A DNA stretch of 64,000 nucleotides from Geminicoccaceae bacterium (GCA_028285265.1 JANQPX010000001.1:1-64000), one strand, 5' to 3'. Positions 16,366-25,877 are shown, counted from the first letter of the stretch. The notes: a model not told the origin generated them from the letters alone. Program-made: numbers and translations.

Positions 16366-17268
16366 TTAGATATCACGCAAGTCATTACGTGGGTTGTAAG
16401 GATGTTCGGCAGACCAGCGCTCAAGGAACTTCTCTAGCTCGCTGTCCGGTGAAGGTGGCAGCGAAACGGTAAGACGGACATATTGGTTGCCTCGAGCACC
16501 GCCCTTCGGACCAGCAATACCTCTCTCCTTCAAGCGGAGAACACTGCCACTGTTCGAGCCCTTTGGTACACTCATCGTGACTGGACCATCGATGGTCGGC
16601 ACATCGATCCTGGCCCCAAGCACAGCTTCTCCTAAGGAAATTGGAAGCTCGATATGGATATCTCGGCCCTTGCGCTCAAACAGAGGGTGTGAGCGGATTT
16701 GTATTTCGACCATGGCATCACCAGAAGGTCCACCGCGAACGCCCGGCCTACCCTTGCCCCGCAGCCGGAGCGTTTGCCCTTCTTCGATACCGGGAGGAAT
16801 TGCGATGTCGAGGACCTGCCCATCGCCCATCGCCACGCGTTTCTTTGCTCCTTTGGCAGCCTCGAGAAAGTCAACCTTCAAGCTATAGGCGGCATCGCTG
16901 CCGCGCTCAGCGGCGCGAAAGCCTTGGCCGGCACCGCGACCGAACATTTCCGTGAAAAGGCCTTCGAGGATCGAATCGTCAAAACCCGCGCCCCCGCCGG
17001 CACTGCCGCCGAAGTCTCGGTATTGGCCATATCGCTGACGCGCTTGCCCTTCATCATCAATCTCACCAAGGTCGTAACTTGCACGCTTCTTTGGATCAGA
17101 CAGGATGGCATGCGCGGCGCTCACTTTCTTAAAGCGTTCGGCAATCGCTTCGTCGCCTGGGTTTAGATCAGGATGCAATTCCTTCGCGAGCTTCCGGTAT
17201 TGGCGCTTGATATCGTCTTGGCTCGCCTGCCGCGAAACCCCAAGCACGCTGTATAGATCGTCAGCCAT
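16366..17268 (-). CDS. J-domain co-chaperone (CbpA/DnaJ type II)
   Basis: A 300-residue Hsp40 that stimulates DnaK. The J domain (about 1-65) has the HPD triad in AKELHPDLNPG. A Gly/Phe-rich linker follows (about 85-125). The two C-terminal substrate-binding domains include LDIAIPPGIEEGQTLRLRGK and PLFERKGRDIHIELPISLGE. There is no CxxCxGxG zinc finger, so it is the CbpA-like class rather than DnaJ. ATG 17268 is chosen (MADDLYSVLGV); it lies one base after the stop of the upstream lipoprotein gene, with GGAGGAG inside that gene's end. The frame's longer start at 17304 is less likely. Confidence 0.92.
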   Translation of the reverse strand: MADDLYSVLGVSRQASQDDIKRQYRKLAKELHPDLNPGDEAIAERFKKVSAAHAILSDPKKRASYDLGEIDDEGQARQRYGQYRDFGGSAGGGAGFDDSILEGLFTEMFGRGAGQGFRAAERGSDAAYSLKVDFLEAAKGAKKRVAMGDGQVLDIAIPPGIEEGQTLRLRGKGRPGVRGGPSGDAMVEIQIRSHPLFERKGRDIHIELPISLGEAVLGARIDVPTIDGPVTMSVPKGSNSGSVLRLKERGIAGPKGGARGNQYVRLTVSLPPSPDSELEKFLERWSAEHPYNPRNDLRDI

Positions 17269-17269
17269 G

Positions 17270-17680
17270 TCAGCGCGTTTTCTCCTCCCAATGGCGTTCG
17301 CCACTCATCTCCTTGACACGATAACCGAGGGGGCCTTTCGCCAGCACAAAACGTCGTTCTGCGATACCGCCGCACGGCTGGCTCAAATACACGAGCTTAT
17401 CCCAGGCCTTGTCCATGTCAGCGTGCCGATCGTAATAGCTATAGCGAACGAGCATCACCTCATCGCCATCAACGGAAGTCTCCAGCGCTTGATGCTCCTG
17501 AATGGTATCAATTTTCGGACTTCGGCAAGCACCTTGCTCCTCAGTTGCGTGTGCTGCGTAGTGCTCTCGGATGGCCGACTTCAAACCCTCGTCCTCAACC
17601 GATCCCATGACACAAGCTGAAAGACCGAGCAAGGCGATGAAAGATGATAGCTGACTCCAACGGATACCCCCGAGTCGCAT
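17270..17680 (-). CDS. Hypothetical lipoprotein, 136 aa
   Basis: A predicted lipoprotein: an N-terminal basic segment and hydrophobic helix ending LLGLSAC (lipobox, Cys about residue 23). The mature part is an uncharacterised domain of about 110 residues with three further Cys (GACRSPK, SQPCGG). It contains a conserved-looking strand pair VMLVRYSYYDR and RRFVLAKGPLGYRVKEMSG. It is located upstream of the J-protein gene, with the stop one base before that start, so the pair is co-transcribed. I do not recognise a family. Confidence 0.7.
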   Translation of the reverse strand: MRLGGIRWSQLSSFIALLGLSACVMGSVEDEGLKSAIREHYAAHATEEQGACRSPKIDTIQEHQALETSVDGDEVMLVRYSYYDRHADMDKAWDKLVYLSQPCGGIAERRFVLAKGPLGYRVKEMSGERHWEEKTR

Positions 17681-17709
17681 GAAAGACTTCCTTTCGTAGA
17701 ATGTTCAGC

Positions 17710-18153
17710 TTAGTGGTTCCGAGAACGTGGGCTTGGACGCCAGTCTGGCGGTGCCAGTTCAAACCCTTCAAATGTAAAGGCCGGAGCAACAATGCAGCTC
17801 ACTAGGGTCCAACGGCCAACGGTCTCCGCCGTTTGCCAACAGTGAGGCGGAAGGATAATCTGTGGGCACTGGCCGGCTCTAAGATCGGCGCCGAGATGAC
17901 GTGCCTCGCAATCGTGACCATTCTGGGACAATGTTAGGACTAAAGGGTCTCCCGCTGCGAAGTGCCAAATCTCGGTCGCGTCAATGCGATGCCATGCAGA
18001 GACTTCGCCAGCCTGCAACAAGAAGTGGATACAGGTAACGGCACCTCGATCACCGCTTGCTGGTGCGTCGCGAAAGGTCTCAACATAGTGACCACCTTCA
18101 GGATGCGGCTGCATACCCAGGTGATCGATGAGCCAGGCAGGTGACATCGTCAT
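17710..18153 (-). CDS. Cupin family protein (DUF985 / Cupin_5)
   Basis: A 147-residue single-domain cupin of the DUF985 group. Typical features are the N-terminal LGMQPHPEGGHYVETFRD, the barrel strand SAWHRIDATEIWHFAAGDPL and the closing CIVAPAFTFEGFELAP. The two conserved histidines of the HRxxxxExWHF segment line the barrel. Structural relatives bind small ligands but no enzymatic reaction is settled. It is divergent from the cyclase gene and 29 bases upstream of the lipoprotein gene on the same strand. Confidence 0.88.
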   Translation of the reverse strand: MTMSPAWLIDHLGMQPHPEGGHYVETFRDAPASGDRGAVTCIHFLLQAGEVSAWHRIDATEIWHFAAGDPLVLTLSQNGHDCEARHLGADLRAGQCPQIILPPHCWQTAETVGRWTLVSCIVAPAFTFEGFELAPPDWRPSPRSRNH

Positions 18154-18204
18154 AGAGATATAGCCCGTTTCAGTTTAACATGTTGGTCTTTAGGCAGTTT
18201 TCAT

Positions 18205-19356
18205 ATGAACCATCGGCCTTCTCCAACTGTCGCATCAACGATCGCTTGGTTGACGGAAGGCGCACGAACGGCCTCGCAACCACAAGACGTTCTTGAGCAG
18301 CTATGTAATCAGCTCCATGCTGCCGGTCTAGATATCGATCGATGCGCGGTTTTTGTTCGGACACTCCATCCCAACATTATGGGACGCCGATTTCTCTGGA
18401 ACCACAATGAGGGAGTCCAGGTCAATGAGGCATCTTATGAAGTGCTGGAACGTGATACGTTCTTGAAGAGCCCCGTCGCCGCTGTCCAACGAACCGGTGG
18501 TGTCATTCGGCTCCACCTCGAACGTCAGGATTGCCAGACCGACTACAATGTTGTCGAGAGTTTTCGAGCTGAGGGCTTCACTGACTACATCATTTATTCA
18601 CTCGACTTCCTAAATGGCCAGCATCATGCCATCAGTTGGAGTACACGACGAGCGGGTGGGTTTGATAAGGATGATATAACATCGCTCATGGCCGTACGCG
18701 AACCGCTTGCACGCATCGCTGAGATCTACGCGCTCACCAGAACCGCTGGAACGTTGCTCGATGCCTATGTCGGCCATGGTACGGGCCTTCGCATTCTCGA
18801 TGGTCAAATTAGACGTGGTGATATTGAGACCATTTACGCTGCCATTCTCATGGCTGACCTGCGTGGATTCACAGCGATGAGTAATGAGCGCCATCCTTCA
18901 GACGTAATCGGCACACTGAACAGCTATTTCGATAGTCTTGTTCCAGCTATCGAAGCTCAAGGAGGCGAAATTCTCAAGTTTATCGGAGATGGATTGCTCG
19001 CGATCTTTCCCATTACCGATGACCCTAGAACAACATGCGATGCGGCACTACAAGCAGCAAACGAGGCGCAACATCAGCTTCACGTCGACCTCGAAGGCAC
19101 CCTCCGCTGTGGTATGGCCCTTCATCTAGGTGACGTCCTCTACGGCAACATTGGTAGTCAAAGCAGACTGGACTTCACGGCAATTGGTCCTGCCATCAAT
19201 TTGACGGCTCGATTGGAACCGCTCACCCGTGACCTCGGTTACCCAATCTTAACATCTGCCGCGTTCGCTGAGGCTTGCCAACGTTCTCTCAAAGCTTGTG
19301 GAAGCTTCCAATTACGCGGATTCGATAGCGCGATTGACGTCTTCTCGCCGGTGTAA
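18205..19356 (+). CDS. Class III adenylate/guanylate cyclase
   Basis: A 383-residue cytosolic cyclase. The N-terminal 170 residues look like a GAF-like sensor. The catalytic domain starts near residue 210. The metal-binding Asp residues are in ILMADLRGFTAM and KFIGDGLLAIF. The purine-selecting Lys (EILKFIGDG) and Asp (RLDFTAIG) are present, a pair typical of ATP-specific enzymes. The transition-state Asn/Arg are in PAINLTARLEPL. All key residues are therefore intact, and cAMP is the likely product. No membrane helices are seen. It stands alone between the divergent cupin and the convergent yjbQ-type gene. Confidence 0.92.
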   Translation: MNHRPSPTVASTIAWLTEGARTASQPQDVLEQLCNQLHAAGLDIDRCAVFVRTLHPNIMGRRFLWNHNEGVQVNEASYEVLERDTFLKSPVAAVQRTGGVIRLHLERQDCQTDYNVVESFRAEGFTDYIIYSLDFLNGQHHAISWSTRRAGGFDKDDITSLMAVREPLARIAEIYALTRTAGTLLDAYVGHGTGLRILDGQIRRGDIETIYAAILMADLRGFTAMSNERHPSDVIGTLNSYFDSLVPAIEAQGGEILKFIGDGLLAIFPITDDPRTTCDAALQAANEAQHQLHVDLEGTLRCGMALHLGDVLYGNIGSQSRLDFTAIGPAINLTARLEPLTRDLGYPILTSAAFAEACQRSLKACGSFQLRGFDSAIDVFSPV

Positions 19357-19371
19357 AACGGACATCAACTG

Positions 19372-19797
19372 TCAGTCCCCAATCACATGCAATGTGATCC
19401 GCCGCCGATGGGGCTGATAACGATGTTCCATCAGATAGACGCCCTGCCAGGTGCCAAGATCCAGTGCACCATCACTGATCGGGATGCTCAGCTGCACTGT
19501 TGTTAGGGCACTCTTGATATGCGCAGGCATGTCGTCCGGACCTTCATAGCCATGCCGATATGAACATCCGTCCTCGGGAACAAGGCGCTGGAAGAACGCC
19601 AGGAAGTCCTCTTGCACGGTAGGATCCGCGTTCTCCTGGATCATAAGAGACGCAGACGTGTGATGAAGAAAGACAGTTAGCACGCCAATGCCAAATCGCT
19701 GAGAGCTGACAAAGGTCGCCACGCGATCGGTAATGTCGTAGAAGCCCTGCCCTTTGGTTTCAACGTGTAGCTGAAAGCGCGCTTGCCGCATGGTCAT
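19372..19797 (-). CDS. YjbQ / UPF0047 family protein
   Basis: A 141-residue protein of the UPF0047 family, whose E. coli member YjbQ has weak thiamine-phosphate synthase activity as a secondary function. The signature HHTSASLMIQENADP is at about residues 45-60, and the closing segment GTWQGVYLMEHRYQPHRRRI is present. The full family length is conserved. It is convergent with the cyclase gene (15-base gap) and divergent from the amidotransferase gene. Confidence 0.92.
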   Translation of the reverse strand: MTMRQARFQLHVETKGQGFYDITDRVATFVSSQRFGIGVLTVFLHHTSASLMIQENADPTVQEDFLAFFQRLVPEDGCSYRHGYEGPDDMPAHIKSALTTVQLSIPISDGALDLGTWQGVYLMEHRYQPHRRRITLHVIGD

Positions 19798-19925
19798 GTG
19801 TCAACACATCCAACCGTAAGTTCAGATTGCGATGGCAGAAGCGCAGCAGTTTGGCACTAGTTTTGCAAGTCGGAATTGCTGTAGAAAGCCAAGAACTCCA
19901 ACATGTTGCATGGAAGATTCTTTTC

Positions 19926-20663
19926 ATGTCCAAACGCGTCCTGATCGTCGTCCACCAAGAGCATTCAACGCCGGGTAAAGTGGGCGAGTGTTTGACTGAT
20001 CGCGGCTATAGCCTGGACCGGCGCTGCCCCAATCTCGGCGACCCGCTTCCGGCAGATCTTAGCGATTACGCTGCAGCCATTGTCTTTGGTGGTCCCATGA
20101 GCGCCAATGACGATCACCTCGAAGGCATCAGGGCCGAATTGAACTGGCTTGAGCGCTCTGCTCTTCCCAGTGATTGTCCGCTCGTCGGTATATGCCTTGG
20201 CGCTCAAGAGATCGCCCGGGTGCTCGGTGCAAAGGTTGGCAAGCATGACGATGGTTTAGTTGAGATTGGCTATTTCGACGTTCGGCCGACAGGGGCCTGT
20301 GCAAGCTTTCTCAAAGAACCAACTGTCTTTTATCAGTGGCACACTGAAACCTTTGAAATCCCAAAGGAGGCCGTCCATCTCGCTGAAAATGATGCTTTTC
20401 CGGGTCAAGCCTTTCGCTATGGCGACAACGTCTACGCCATCGAATACCATGCGGAGATGACACTCGAAATGGTCGATCGCTGGTCAACCTCAGAACGCGG
20501 AGCACAGCGACTGATCGAATTTCAAGATAAAGGAGCCCAACCGCGCGATGCGCATTTTTCAGGCTACGAACTCCATGCCTCGCGTTCGGATCGTTGGTTG
20601 AATCACTTTCTCGACAATCATGTACTCATGCGCCAAGACAAGAAGGTTCAAGCCGTCGTTTAG
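19926..20663 (+). CDS. Class I glutamine amidotransferase-like protein
   Basis: A 245-residue stand-alone GATase1 domain related to the GMP synthase amidotransferase subunit. The nucleophile elbow GICLGAQEIARVLG supplies the catalytic Cys. The expected His-x-Glu pair appears as EYHAEMT (QFHPE in typical members), so the catalytic triad is complete but the proline is replaced. The oxyanion-hole Gly run is IVFGGPMSAND. The physiological substrate is unknown; relatives include gamma-glutamyl hydrolase-like enzymes. ATG 19926 (MSKRVLIVV) is preferred over the upstream start at 19827. Confidence 0.88.
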   Translation: MSKRVLIVVHQEHSTPGKVGECLTDRGYSLDRRCPNLGDPLPADLSDYAAAIVFGGPMSANDDHLEGIRAELNWLERSALPSDCPLVGICLGAQEIARVLGAKVGKHDDGLVEIGYFDVRPTGACASFLKEPTVFYQWHTETFEIPKEAVHLAENDAFPGQAFRYGDNVYAIEYHAEMTLEMVDRWSTSERGAQRLIEFQDKGAQPRDAHFSGYELHASRSDRWLNHFLDNHVLMRQDKKVQAVV

Positions 20664-20772
20664 CGAGGACTTCGTTGCGACTACCGACTGATACACTGCT
20701 CAGAGATCTTGTCGCTCCCATTGGCCTTCGTGCAGATTGGTCAGATAAGAATGGATAAGGGGGGACTGACAT

Positions 20773-21906
20773 TTGGACGTTTTGATCAAAGGTGGTCGGG
20801 TTCTCGATCCAGGCCAGGATATCGATCGAACAGCTGACGTTGCCTTTGCCGATGGCAAGGTCTTGCACATCGACGATAATATTGTCCCCGACAACGCAAA
20901 AACACTGATCGATGCGACTGGCAAGATTGTCACGCCAGGTCTCATAGACCTTCACACCCACGTCTATTGGGGCGGTACATCAATCGGAATCGAAGCTGAT
21001 GATATAGCGCGTCGGGCGGGGACCACGACCTTTGTTGATGCCGGCACAGCGGGACCTGCTAATTTTTTAGGATTTCGCCGTCACGTCATCGAACATTCTC
21101 GAGCCAAGATCCTAGCTTTTCTCAACATTTCTTTCGCCGGTATCTATGCATTCAGCGCCAAGGTAATGGTTGGTGAATGTGATGACATCCGGCTTTGTGA
21201 TCCGGCTGAGGTCGTCCGCGTGGCGCGCGATCACCTCGACCTGGCCGTCGGCGTAAAAGTCAGGGTCGGGAAGATTGCAAGCGGCGCAGATGCTGCTCCT
21301 TATGGCCTTGCTCGGATCGCCGCCGACGAGCTCTCCCTTCCAGTGATGACCCATTTGGACCTGCCGCCACCAACCCATGCAGATGTCGTTCCCACCATGA
21401 AACGTGGCGACATCCTGACCCACTGCTTTCGTCCATTCCCCAATGCACCAATTATCTCAGAGCGTCAGATCAAAACGGAAGTCCTGGCCGCACGTCAACG
21501 CGGTGTCATCTTCGATATCGGCCATGGGATGGGCTCATTCAGCTATAAGACGGCAGAGGCGATGATGAACGAAGGCTTCATGCCCGATGTGATATCGAGC
21601 GACGTGCATAGCCTTTGCGTCCATGGTCCTGCCTATGATTTGCTGACTACACTCTCCAAATTTGTCTGCTTGGGTTTGCCAATTGCCGATGTTATTCGTG
21701 CCGCAACCGTCGCGCCGGCAGCCGCCATCAATCACCCCGAACTCGGAACGCTCACACCGGGGACTGTCGGCGACGCCAGTATCTTGGCCTGCAGCGAAGG
21801 AAGGTTCGACTATGTCGATTCCGAAGGTCAATCCATGACAGGCCATCAAAAGCTAACATGTGATGGGGTCGTCATCGATGGCATCTGGTGGCCAAACGAC
21901 GACTGA
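20773..21906 (+). CDS. Amidohydrolase/deacetylase family metallohydrolase
   Basis: A 377-residue enzyme of the dihydroorotase-like amidohydrolase superfamily (EF_0837-type amidohydrolase/deacetylase). The metal-binding HxH is in GLIDLHTHVYWG. Further ligands are the carbamylated-Lys candidate in VGVKVRVGK and His residues in VMTHLDLPPP, LTHCFRPF and IGHGMGSFS. The catalytic Asp is in VISSDVHS. It probably hydrolyses a cyclic amide or an N-acetylated amino acid-like compound; the substrate is not evident. The start is TTG 20773, supported by an AAGGGGGG ribosome-binding site eight bases upstream. It converges on hemA, with a shared hairpin between them. Confidence 0.88.
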   Translation: MDVLIKGGRVLDPGQDIDRTADVAFADGKVLHIDDNIVPDNAKTLIDATGKIVTPGLIDLHTHVYWGGTSIGIEADDIARRAGTTTFVDAGTAGPANFLGFRRHVIEHSRAKILAFLNISFAGIYAFSAKVMVGECDDIRLCDPAEVVRVARDHLDLAVGVKVRVGKIASGADAAPYGLARIAADELSLPVMTHLDLPPPTHADVVPTMKRGDILTHCFRPFPNAPIISERQIKTEVLAARQRGVIFDIGHGMGSFSYKTAEAMMNEGFMPDVISSDVHSLCVHGPAYDLLTTLSKFVCLGLPIADVIRAATVAPAAAINHPELGTLTPGTVGDASILACSEGRFDYVDSEGQSMTGHQKLTCDGVVIDGIWWPNDD

Positions 21907-21936
21907 ACCTGCTCGCTGCGCGCGGAAGCTCAAGCC

Positions 21937-21961
21937 AAAGGCGGATTAGGCTGCCGCCTTT
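21937..21961. terminator. Hairpin between convergent genes (hemA 3' end)
   Basis: A perfect 8-bp stem, AAAGGCGG (21937-21944) and CCGCCTTT (21954-21961), with a 9-base loop. It lies 30 bases after the amidohydrolase stop and overlaps the hemA stop codon (21946-21948). T-rich bases follow on the plus strand, so it most likely ends the amidohydrolase transcript. Confidence 0.5.
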
Positions 21962-23172
21962 CGGGTTTCCAGTCCTAACTCCTGCCAGACTTCATGCAAC
22001 GACTGCATCAATTGATCCATCAAGCCATCATGATGCAGTGGAGTCGGTGTGATGCGGAGACGCTCCGTGCCCTTCGGCACCGTTGGATAGTTGATCGGCT
22101 GGATGTAAATCCCGTGGCGCTCCAGCAACCTGTCTGAGGCCTGTTTACAGAGTACAGGGTCACCGACCCAAACCGGCACGATATGAGACGGGTTGTCCAT
22201 CACCGGTAGACCTGCAGCTTTGAGCCGATGCTTCAAGGTGGAAGCGCGCTCCTGGTGCCGTTCACGGACCATTTGTCCCTCGTCACGTAGATGCGTCACA
22301 CTCGCAAGCGCGCCTCCGACGACCGCTGGTGCAAGCGAGGTTGTGAAGATGAAGCTGGACGCAATGGAGCGTATCGCATCAACGATGTCGGCTTTGGCAG
22401 CGATATATCCACCCATGCAGCCATAAGCCTTAGCAAGAGTGCCTTGGATTACCGTCGGCCGGTGCATCACACCGCGCTGCTCAGCAACGCCCGCTCCATT
22501 CGGACCATACATCCCAACAGCATGAACCTCGTCGAGGTAGGTAAGCGCCTGATGCGCGTCAGCAAGATCACAGATTTCTTCGATCAGCCCGAAGTCACCG
22601 TCCATAGAGTAGACCGACTCAAAGGCAATCAATTTCGGACGTCCAGAGTCTGCCGACTTCAAGAGTTGCTCTAAATGATCCAAATCGTTGTGACGGAAAA
22701 TCACTTTTTCGCATCGACTATCACGGATGCCGTGAATCATCGAAGCATGGTTCTTTTCGTCTGATAAGATAAGGCATCCGGGTAAAAGTTTAGCAATGGT
22801 CGAGATCGCCGCTTCGTTGGCGACATAGCCCGATGTCATAACAAGAGCTGACTCCCGCTGATGGAGCGCAGCCAATTCTCGTTCTAGCAGCACATGCAGA
22901 TGGGTCGTCCCGGAAATATTGCGGGTTCCGCCGGCGCCAGTGCCATAGCCTTCCAGCGCCTCAGTTGCAGCCTTAACGACCACCGGATGCTGACCCATGC
23001 CAAGATAATCGTTGGAACACCAAATCGTTACAGACCTTGGCTGACCGTGTGCATCAAAATACTGTGCGTGCGGAAAGCGGCCGCATTCGCGGGCCAGATC
23101 GGCAAAAACACGGTAACGACCCTCATCTCGGATCTTCGCCACCGCGTCCTTGAAAAACCGATCATAATCCAT
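21946..23172 (-). CDS. hemA: 5-aminolevulinate synthase
   Basis: A 408-residue PLP enzyme that condenses glycine and succinyl-CoA to 5-aminolevulinate, the first step of haem synthesis by the C4 route used in alphaproteobacteria. Features are [12 protein letters not shown] at the N-terminus and the glycine-rich [15 protein letters not shown]. The PLP Asp is in [13 protein letters not shown]. The Schiff-base Lys is in [12 protein letters not shown], and the C-terminal [16 protein letters not shown] is present. Length and order fit ALAS rather than the related KBL/BioF. An imperfect FNR/FixK-like dyad lies about 120 bases upstream (23293-23306), which would suit oxygen control of haem supply. 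Confidence 0.97.
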   Translation of the reverse strand: MDYDRFFKDAVAKIRDEGRYRVFADLARECGRFPHAQYFDAHGQPRSVTIWCSNDYLGMGQHPVVVKAATEALEGYGTGAGGTRNISGTTHLHVLLERELAALHQRESALVMTSGYVANEAAISTIAKLLPGCLILSDEKNHASMIHGIRDSRCEKVIFRHNDLDHLEQLLKSADSGRPKLIAFESVYSMDGDFGLIEEICDLADAHQALTYLDEVHAVGMYGPNGAGVAEQRGVMHRPTVIQGTLAKAYGCMGGYIAAKADIVDAIRSIASSFIFTTSLAPAVVGGALASVTHLRDEGQMVRERHQERASTLKHRLKAAGLPVMDNPSHIVPVWVGDPVLCKQASDRLLERHGIYIQPINYPTVPKGTERLRITPTPLHHDGLMDQLMQSLHEVWQELGLETRKAAA

Positions 23173-23292
23173 CCCTGTCCCTTTCCGCCGTGAGCCAACG
23201 AACCAGCAGAATCCAATTGCTGGAAGTAGACGACTTAGGCTCGGTCTTGGTAGTGCAAACAGATCTAGGTTGCGATAGACATCGCATGAACA

Positions 23293-23306
23293 TTGAGCGC
23301 TGCCAA
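23293..23306. promoter_or_regulatory. Imperfect FixK/FNR-like box upstream of hemA
   Basis: TTGAGCGCTGCCAA matches TTGA-N6-TCAA except for C at the first base of the right half. It lies in the divergent region between hemA and the Fe-S protein gene. It is weaker and further from the start codon than the boxes at 45208, 50005, 51394 and 52961. Confidence 0.3.
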
Positions 23307-23423
23307 CATGTTAAAGATTACTTCTTATCCATAATCATAAAGGGTTAACAGTTCCCTTAACGCAAAGAGAAGCCATGCGCTATCTTTGCAACTTTGGTTC
23401 CTCCTGACTGTGGTCTACTTCAC

Positions 23424-24128
23424 ATGACATCCATGTTTGATGATTCGGCGAAGCCGTTATCGGACTTGACATCAAGTCTTCGCAATAACGGCCTGGAATT
23501 GCTCGGTTCTTTTGAACTCGACCAACGGGATCGTTGGCTTCATGAAGGAACACGTCAGCCGCGAGCGATCGCCCTTGTCGGAAATGTGGGCTCTGACATC
23601 TGGCCGCATTTCGACGCTGCTCGGCAAGGACGGAGTGGCCTCACACTTGACCAATGGACCGAAGACACCATCGATGGAATCGCGTCAAACTTCGGCTTTG
23701 ATGCTGTCTATCCCTTCAAGGGTCCCCCCTATTATCCCTTCATCGAATGGGCCAAACGCACGGGTTCGTTGTTCTCCTCACCGATTGGCTTAACCATTCA
23801 TCCAATCTACGGCCTTTGGATCGCCTTTCGCGCAGCATTGCTGATAAGCCAAGATCACCCGATTGATGTGAAAGGATCGTCGGCACAACATCCTTGTGAT
23901 AGCTGCCGCAGCCGCCCCTGCCTCACCACCTGCCCCGTCAATGCCTTTACAGAAACCGGTTATCACTTCGAAGCCTGCCTTGATCACATAGCGACACCGG
24001 ACAATGCCTGTAGAGAAGGCGGATGCCTCGCACGGCGTTCCTGCCCCGTCGGGTCAGCCCACCGTTATAAAAATCCACATGCCGCCTTCCATATGGCCCA
24101 GTTGTTGAGGGCCCATAGCAAGACATAG
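23424..24128 (+). CDS. 4Fe-4S ferredoxin-type protein
   Basis: A 234-residue protein with a C-terminal cysteine-rich region: HPCDSCRSRPCLTTCPVNAF (about residues 156-175) and CREGGCLARRSCPVG (about 199-213). These eight or so Cys could hold one or two 4Fe-4S clusters. The N-terminal 150 residues are reminiscent of the QueG/epoxyqueuosine reductase-like fold region but are too short for QueG itself. The electron partner is not known. ATG 23424 is taken as the start; TTG 23394 is also possible. It diverges from hemA, so a link to haem or redox metabolism is possible but unproven. Confidence 0.78.
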   Translation: MTSMFDDSAKPLSDLTSSLRNNGLELLGSFELDQRDRWLHEGTRQPRAIALVGNVGSDIWPHFDAARQGRSGLTLDQWTEDTIDGIASNFGFDAVYPFKGPPYYPFIEWAKRTGSLFSSPIGLTIHPIYGLWIAFRAALLISQDHPIDVKGSSAQHPCDSCRSRPCLTTCPVNAFTETGYHFEACLDHIATPDNACREGGCLARRSCPVGSAHRYKNPHAAFHMAQLLRAHSKT

Positions 24129-24211
24129 CGACCACCTCACGGGCTGCTTGACAGAGGTTAGTCCGCCTGGGCACCTTGGGGCCAATCAGGAGCTCAGCTG
24201 GGGAGCAAGGG

Positions 24212-24844
24212 ATGAAACTCTACGATTTTTCGCTCGCACCCAACCCGAGGCGAGTGCGCATGTTTCTAGCCGAGAAGGGCGTATCGATCCCCTCGGTTCA
24301 GATTAACACGCGTGAACGCGAGCAGTTCAGCGAGGACTTCAAAAGGGTCAGTCCTCGCTGCATCGTGCCTGTACTGGAACTGGATGATGGCACCTGCATC
24401 GCTGAGTCCGTCTCGATTTGTCGTTATATCGAGGAGATCCATCCCGAGCCCAAGCTCTTCGGCCGGGATGCCAAAGAGAAAGCCATTGTTGATATGTGGA
24501 ATCGGCACGCCGAGACAGATTGCTACGGTGCTGCCGCCGAAATGGTACGCAACGGTGCACCGATGTTTTCGGATCGAGGGTTACCAGGCCAGCCATCAGG
24601 CGTACCCCAAATTCCAGAACTGGTCGAACGCGGACGACGGACAGTCGATCGTTTCATGCGCTATCTCGATCAGCAACTTGCCAACAATCCCTTCGTCGCC
24701 GGCGATGTCTTCTCGATGGCCGATATCACCGTATTCATCACGATTGATTTCAGCCAACGTGCAAACTACCAAGTGCCTGCAGACTGCAAAAACGTGCAGC
24801 GTTGGCGGGATGAGGTAGCCAGCCGACCGAGCGCATCAGCCTAA
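24212..24844 (+). CDS. Glutathione S-transferase family protein
   Basis: A 210-residue cytosolic GST. The thioredoxin-like N-domain (1-80) begins MKLYDFSLAPNPRRVRMFLA. It has the cis-Pro segment RCIVPVLELDDGTCIAES, whose Glu-Ser contacts the glutathione gamma-glutamyl group, and Ser/Asn near residue 7-11 as the likely thiol-activating position. The helical C-domain contains the N-capping motif VAGDVFSMADITVF. ATG 24212 follows GGGAG. It is the first of three same-strand genes (GST, zinc-free MDR oxidoreductase, DsbA-like isomerase) that look like a detoxification or aromatic-compound module. Confidence 0.92.
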   Translation: MKLYDFSLAPNPRRVRMFLAEKGVSIPSVQINTREREQFSEDFKRVSPRCIVPVLELDDGTCIAESVSICRYIEEIHPEPKLFGRDAKEKAIVDMWNRHAETDCYGAAAEMVRNGAPMFSDRGLPGQPSGVPQIPELVERGRRTVDRFMRYLDQQLANNPFVAGDVFSMADITVFITIDFSQRANYQVPADCKNVQRWRDEVASRPSASA

Positions 24845-24860
24845 CGACCAGGAGTGCCCA

Positions 24861-25877
24861 ATGAGCGCCTCGATCAATCGTCGCTTTGTTCTTGCCAAGC
24901 GCCCCGTCGGGCTTCCGACTGAGGACGTCTTTCGCCTCGAGGAAACCACCATTCCCGATCCGGCGGACGGCGAGATCGTCGCACGAACGCTCTATCTATC
25001 GCTTGATCCCTATATGCGCGGCCGCATGAATGATGCCCCGTCCTACGTGCCACCGCTCCAGCTTGGCGACGTCATTACCGGCGGCACTGTTGGCCAGGTC
25101 GTTGCGTCGCGCCACGATGGGATTGCTGAAGGCGATATCGTCGAGGGCTATGGCGGCTGGCAAGAATTCTTTCGACTTAGCGCCGACGAGTGTCGAAAGG
25201 TTGACCCCACGATTGCCCCCGTTTCCACGGCTCTAGGCGTCCTCGGCATGCCGGGGCATACGGCGTATGGAGGGTTGACGGAGATTGGAAAGCCAAAGGC
25301 TGGTGAGACCCTTGTGGTCGCTGCCGCGTCGGGGGCCGTTGGCGCAATTGTTGGCCAAATTGCCAAGATACACGGCTGCCGTGTCGTCGGCATTGCTGGC
25401 GGCGAAGACAAGTGCGCCTATGTTCGAGACGAACTCGGTTTCGATGCAGCTCTAAACTACCGAGACGGCGAATTTGCTAATCAGCTTGCTGAAGCCTGTC
25501 CCAACGGAATCGACATCTACTGGGAAAATGTTGGCGGACCGATCTTCGATACCGTCCTCCCACACCTGAACAACTTTGCACGCATTCCGGTATGTGGCCT
25601 GATCCACTGGTACAACGTTACGGAGATTCCAACGGTTCCCGACCCGACACCAAAACTAATGCGCAGTGTTCTGGTTAAGCGTTTGACCATACGCGGCTTC
25701 ATTGTGTTCGATTTTGCCCACCTTCAAACTGAGTTTCTCAAGGAAGTCGGCACTTGGGTCCGTGATGGAAAGATCCGCTATCGCGAGGATATCCGTGACG
25801 GCTTCGAAAATGCTCCTTCTGCCCTGATTGACCTTCTACAAGGCGGAAATTTTGGCAAGATGCTCATCAAGGCCTAA
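24861..25877 (+). CDS. NADP-dependent zinc-free MDR oxidoreductase (CurA/PTGR-like)
   Basis: A 338-residue medium-chain reductase related to YncB/CurA and leukotriene B4 dehydrogenase, which reduce activated alkenes. The N-terminal segment LYLSLDPYMRGRM is the family signature. The dinucleotide-binding motif is VAAASGAVGAIVGQIAK (about residues 150-166), and the segment DIYWENVGG is conserved in the family. No zinc ligands are present. It starts 16 bases after the GST stop, so the pair is probably co-transcribed. Confidence 0.93.
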   Translation: MSASINRRFVLAKRPVGLPTEDVFRLEETTIPDPADGEIVARTLYLSLDPYMRGRMNDAPSYVPPLQLGDVITGGTVGQVVASRHDGIAEGDIVEGYGGWQEFFRLSADECRKVDPTIAPVSTALGVLGMPGHTAYGGLTEIGKPKAGETLVVAAASGAVGAIVGQIAKIHGCRVVGIAGGEDKCAYVRDELGFDAALNYRDGEFANQLAEACPNGIDIYWENVGGPIFDTVLPHLNNFARIPVCGLIHWYNVTEIPTVPDPTPKLMRSVLVKRLTIRGFIVFDFAHLQTEFLKEVGTWVRDGKIRYREDIRDGFENAPSALIDLLQGGNFGKMLIKA

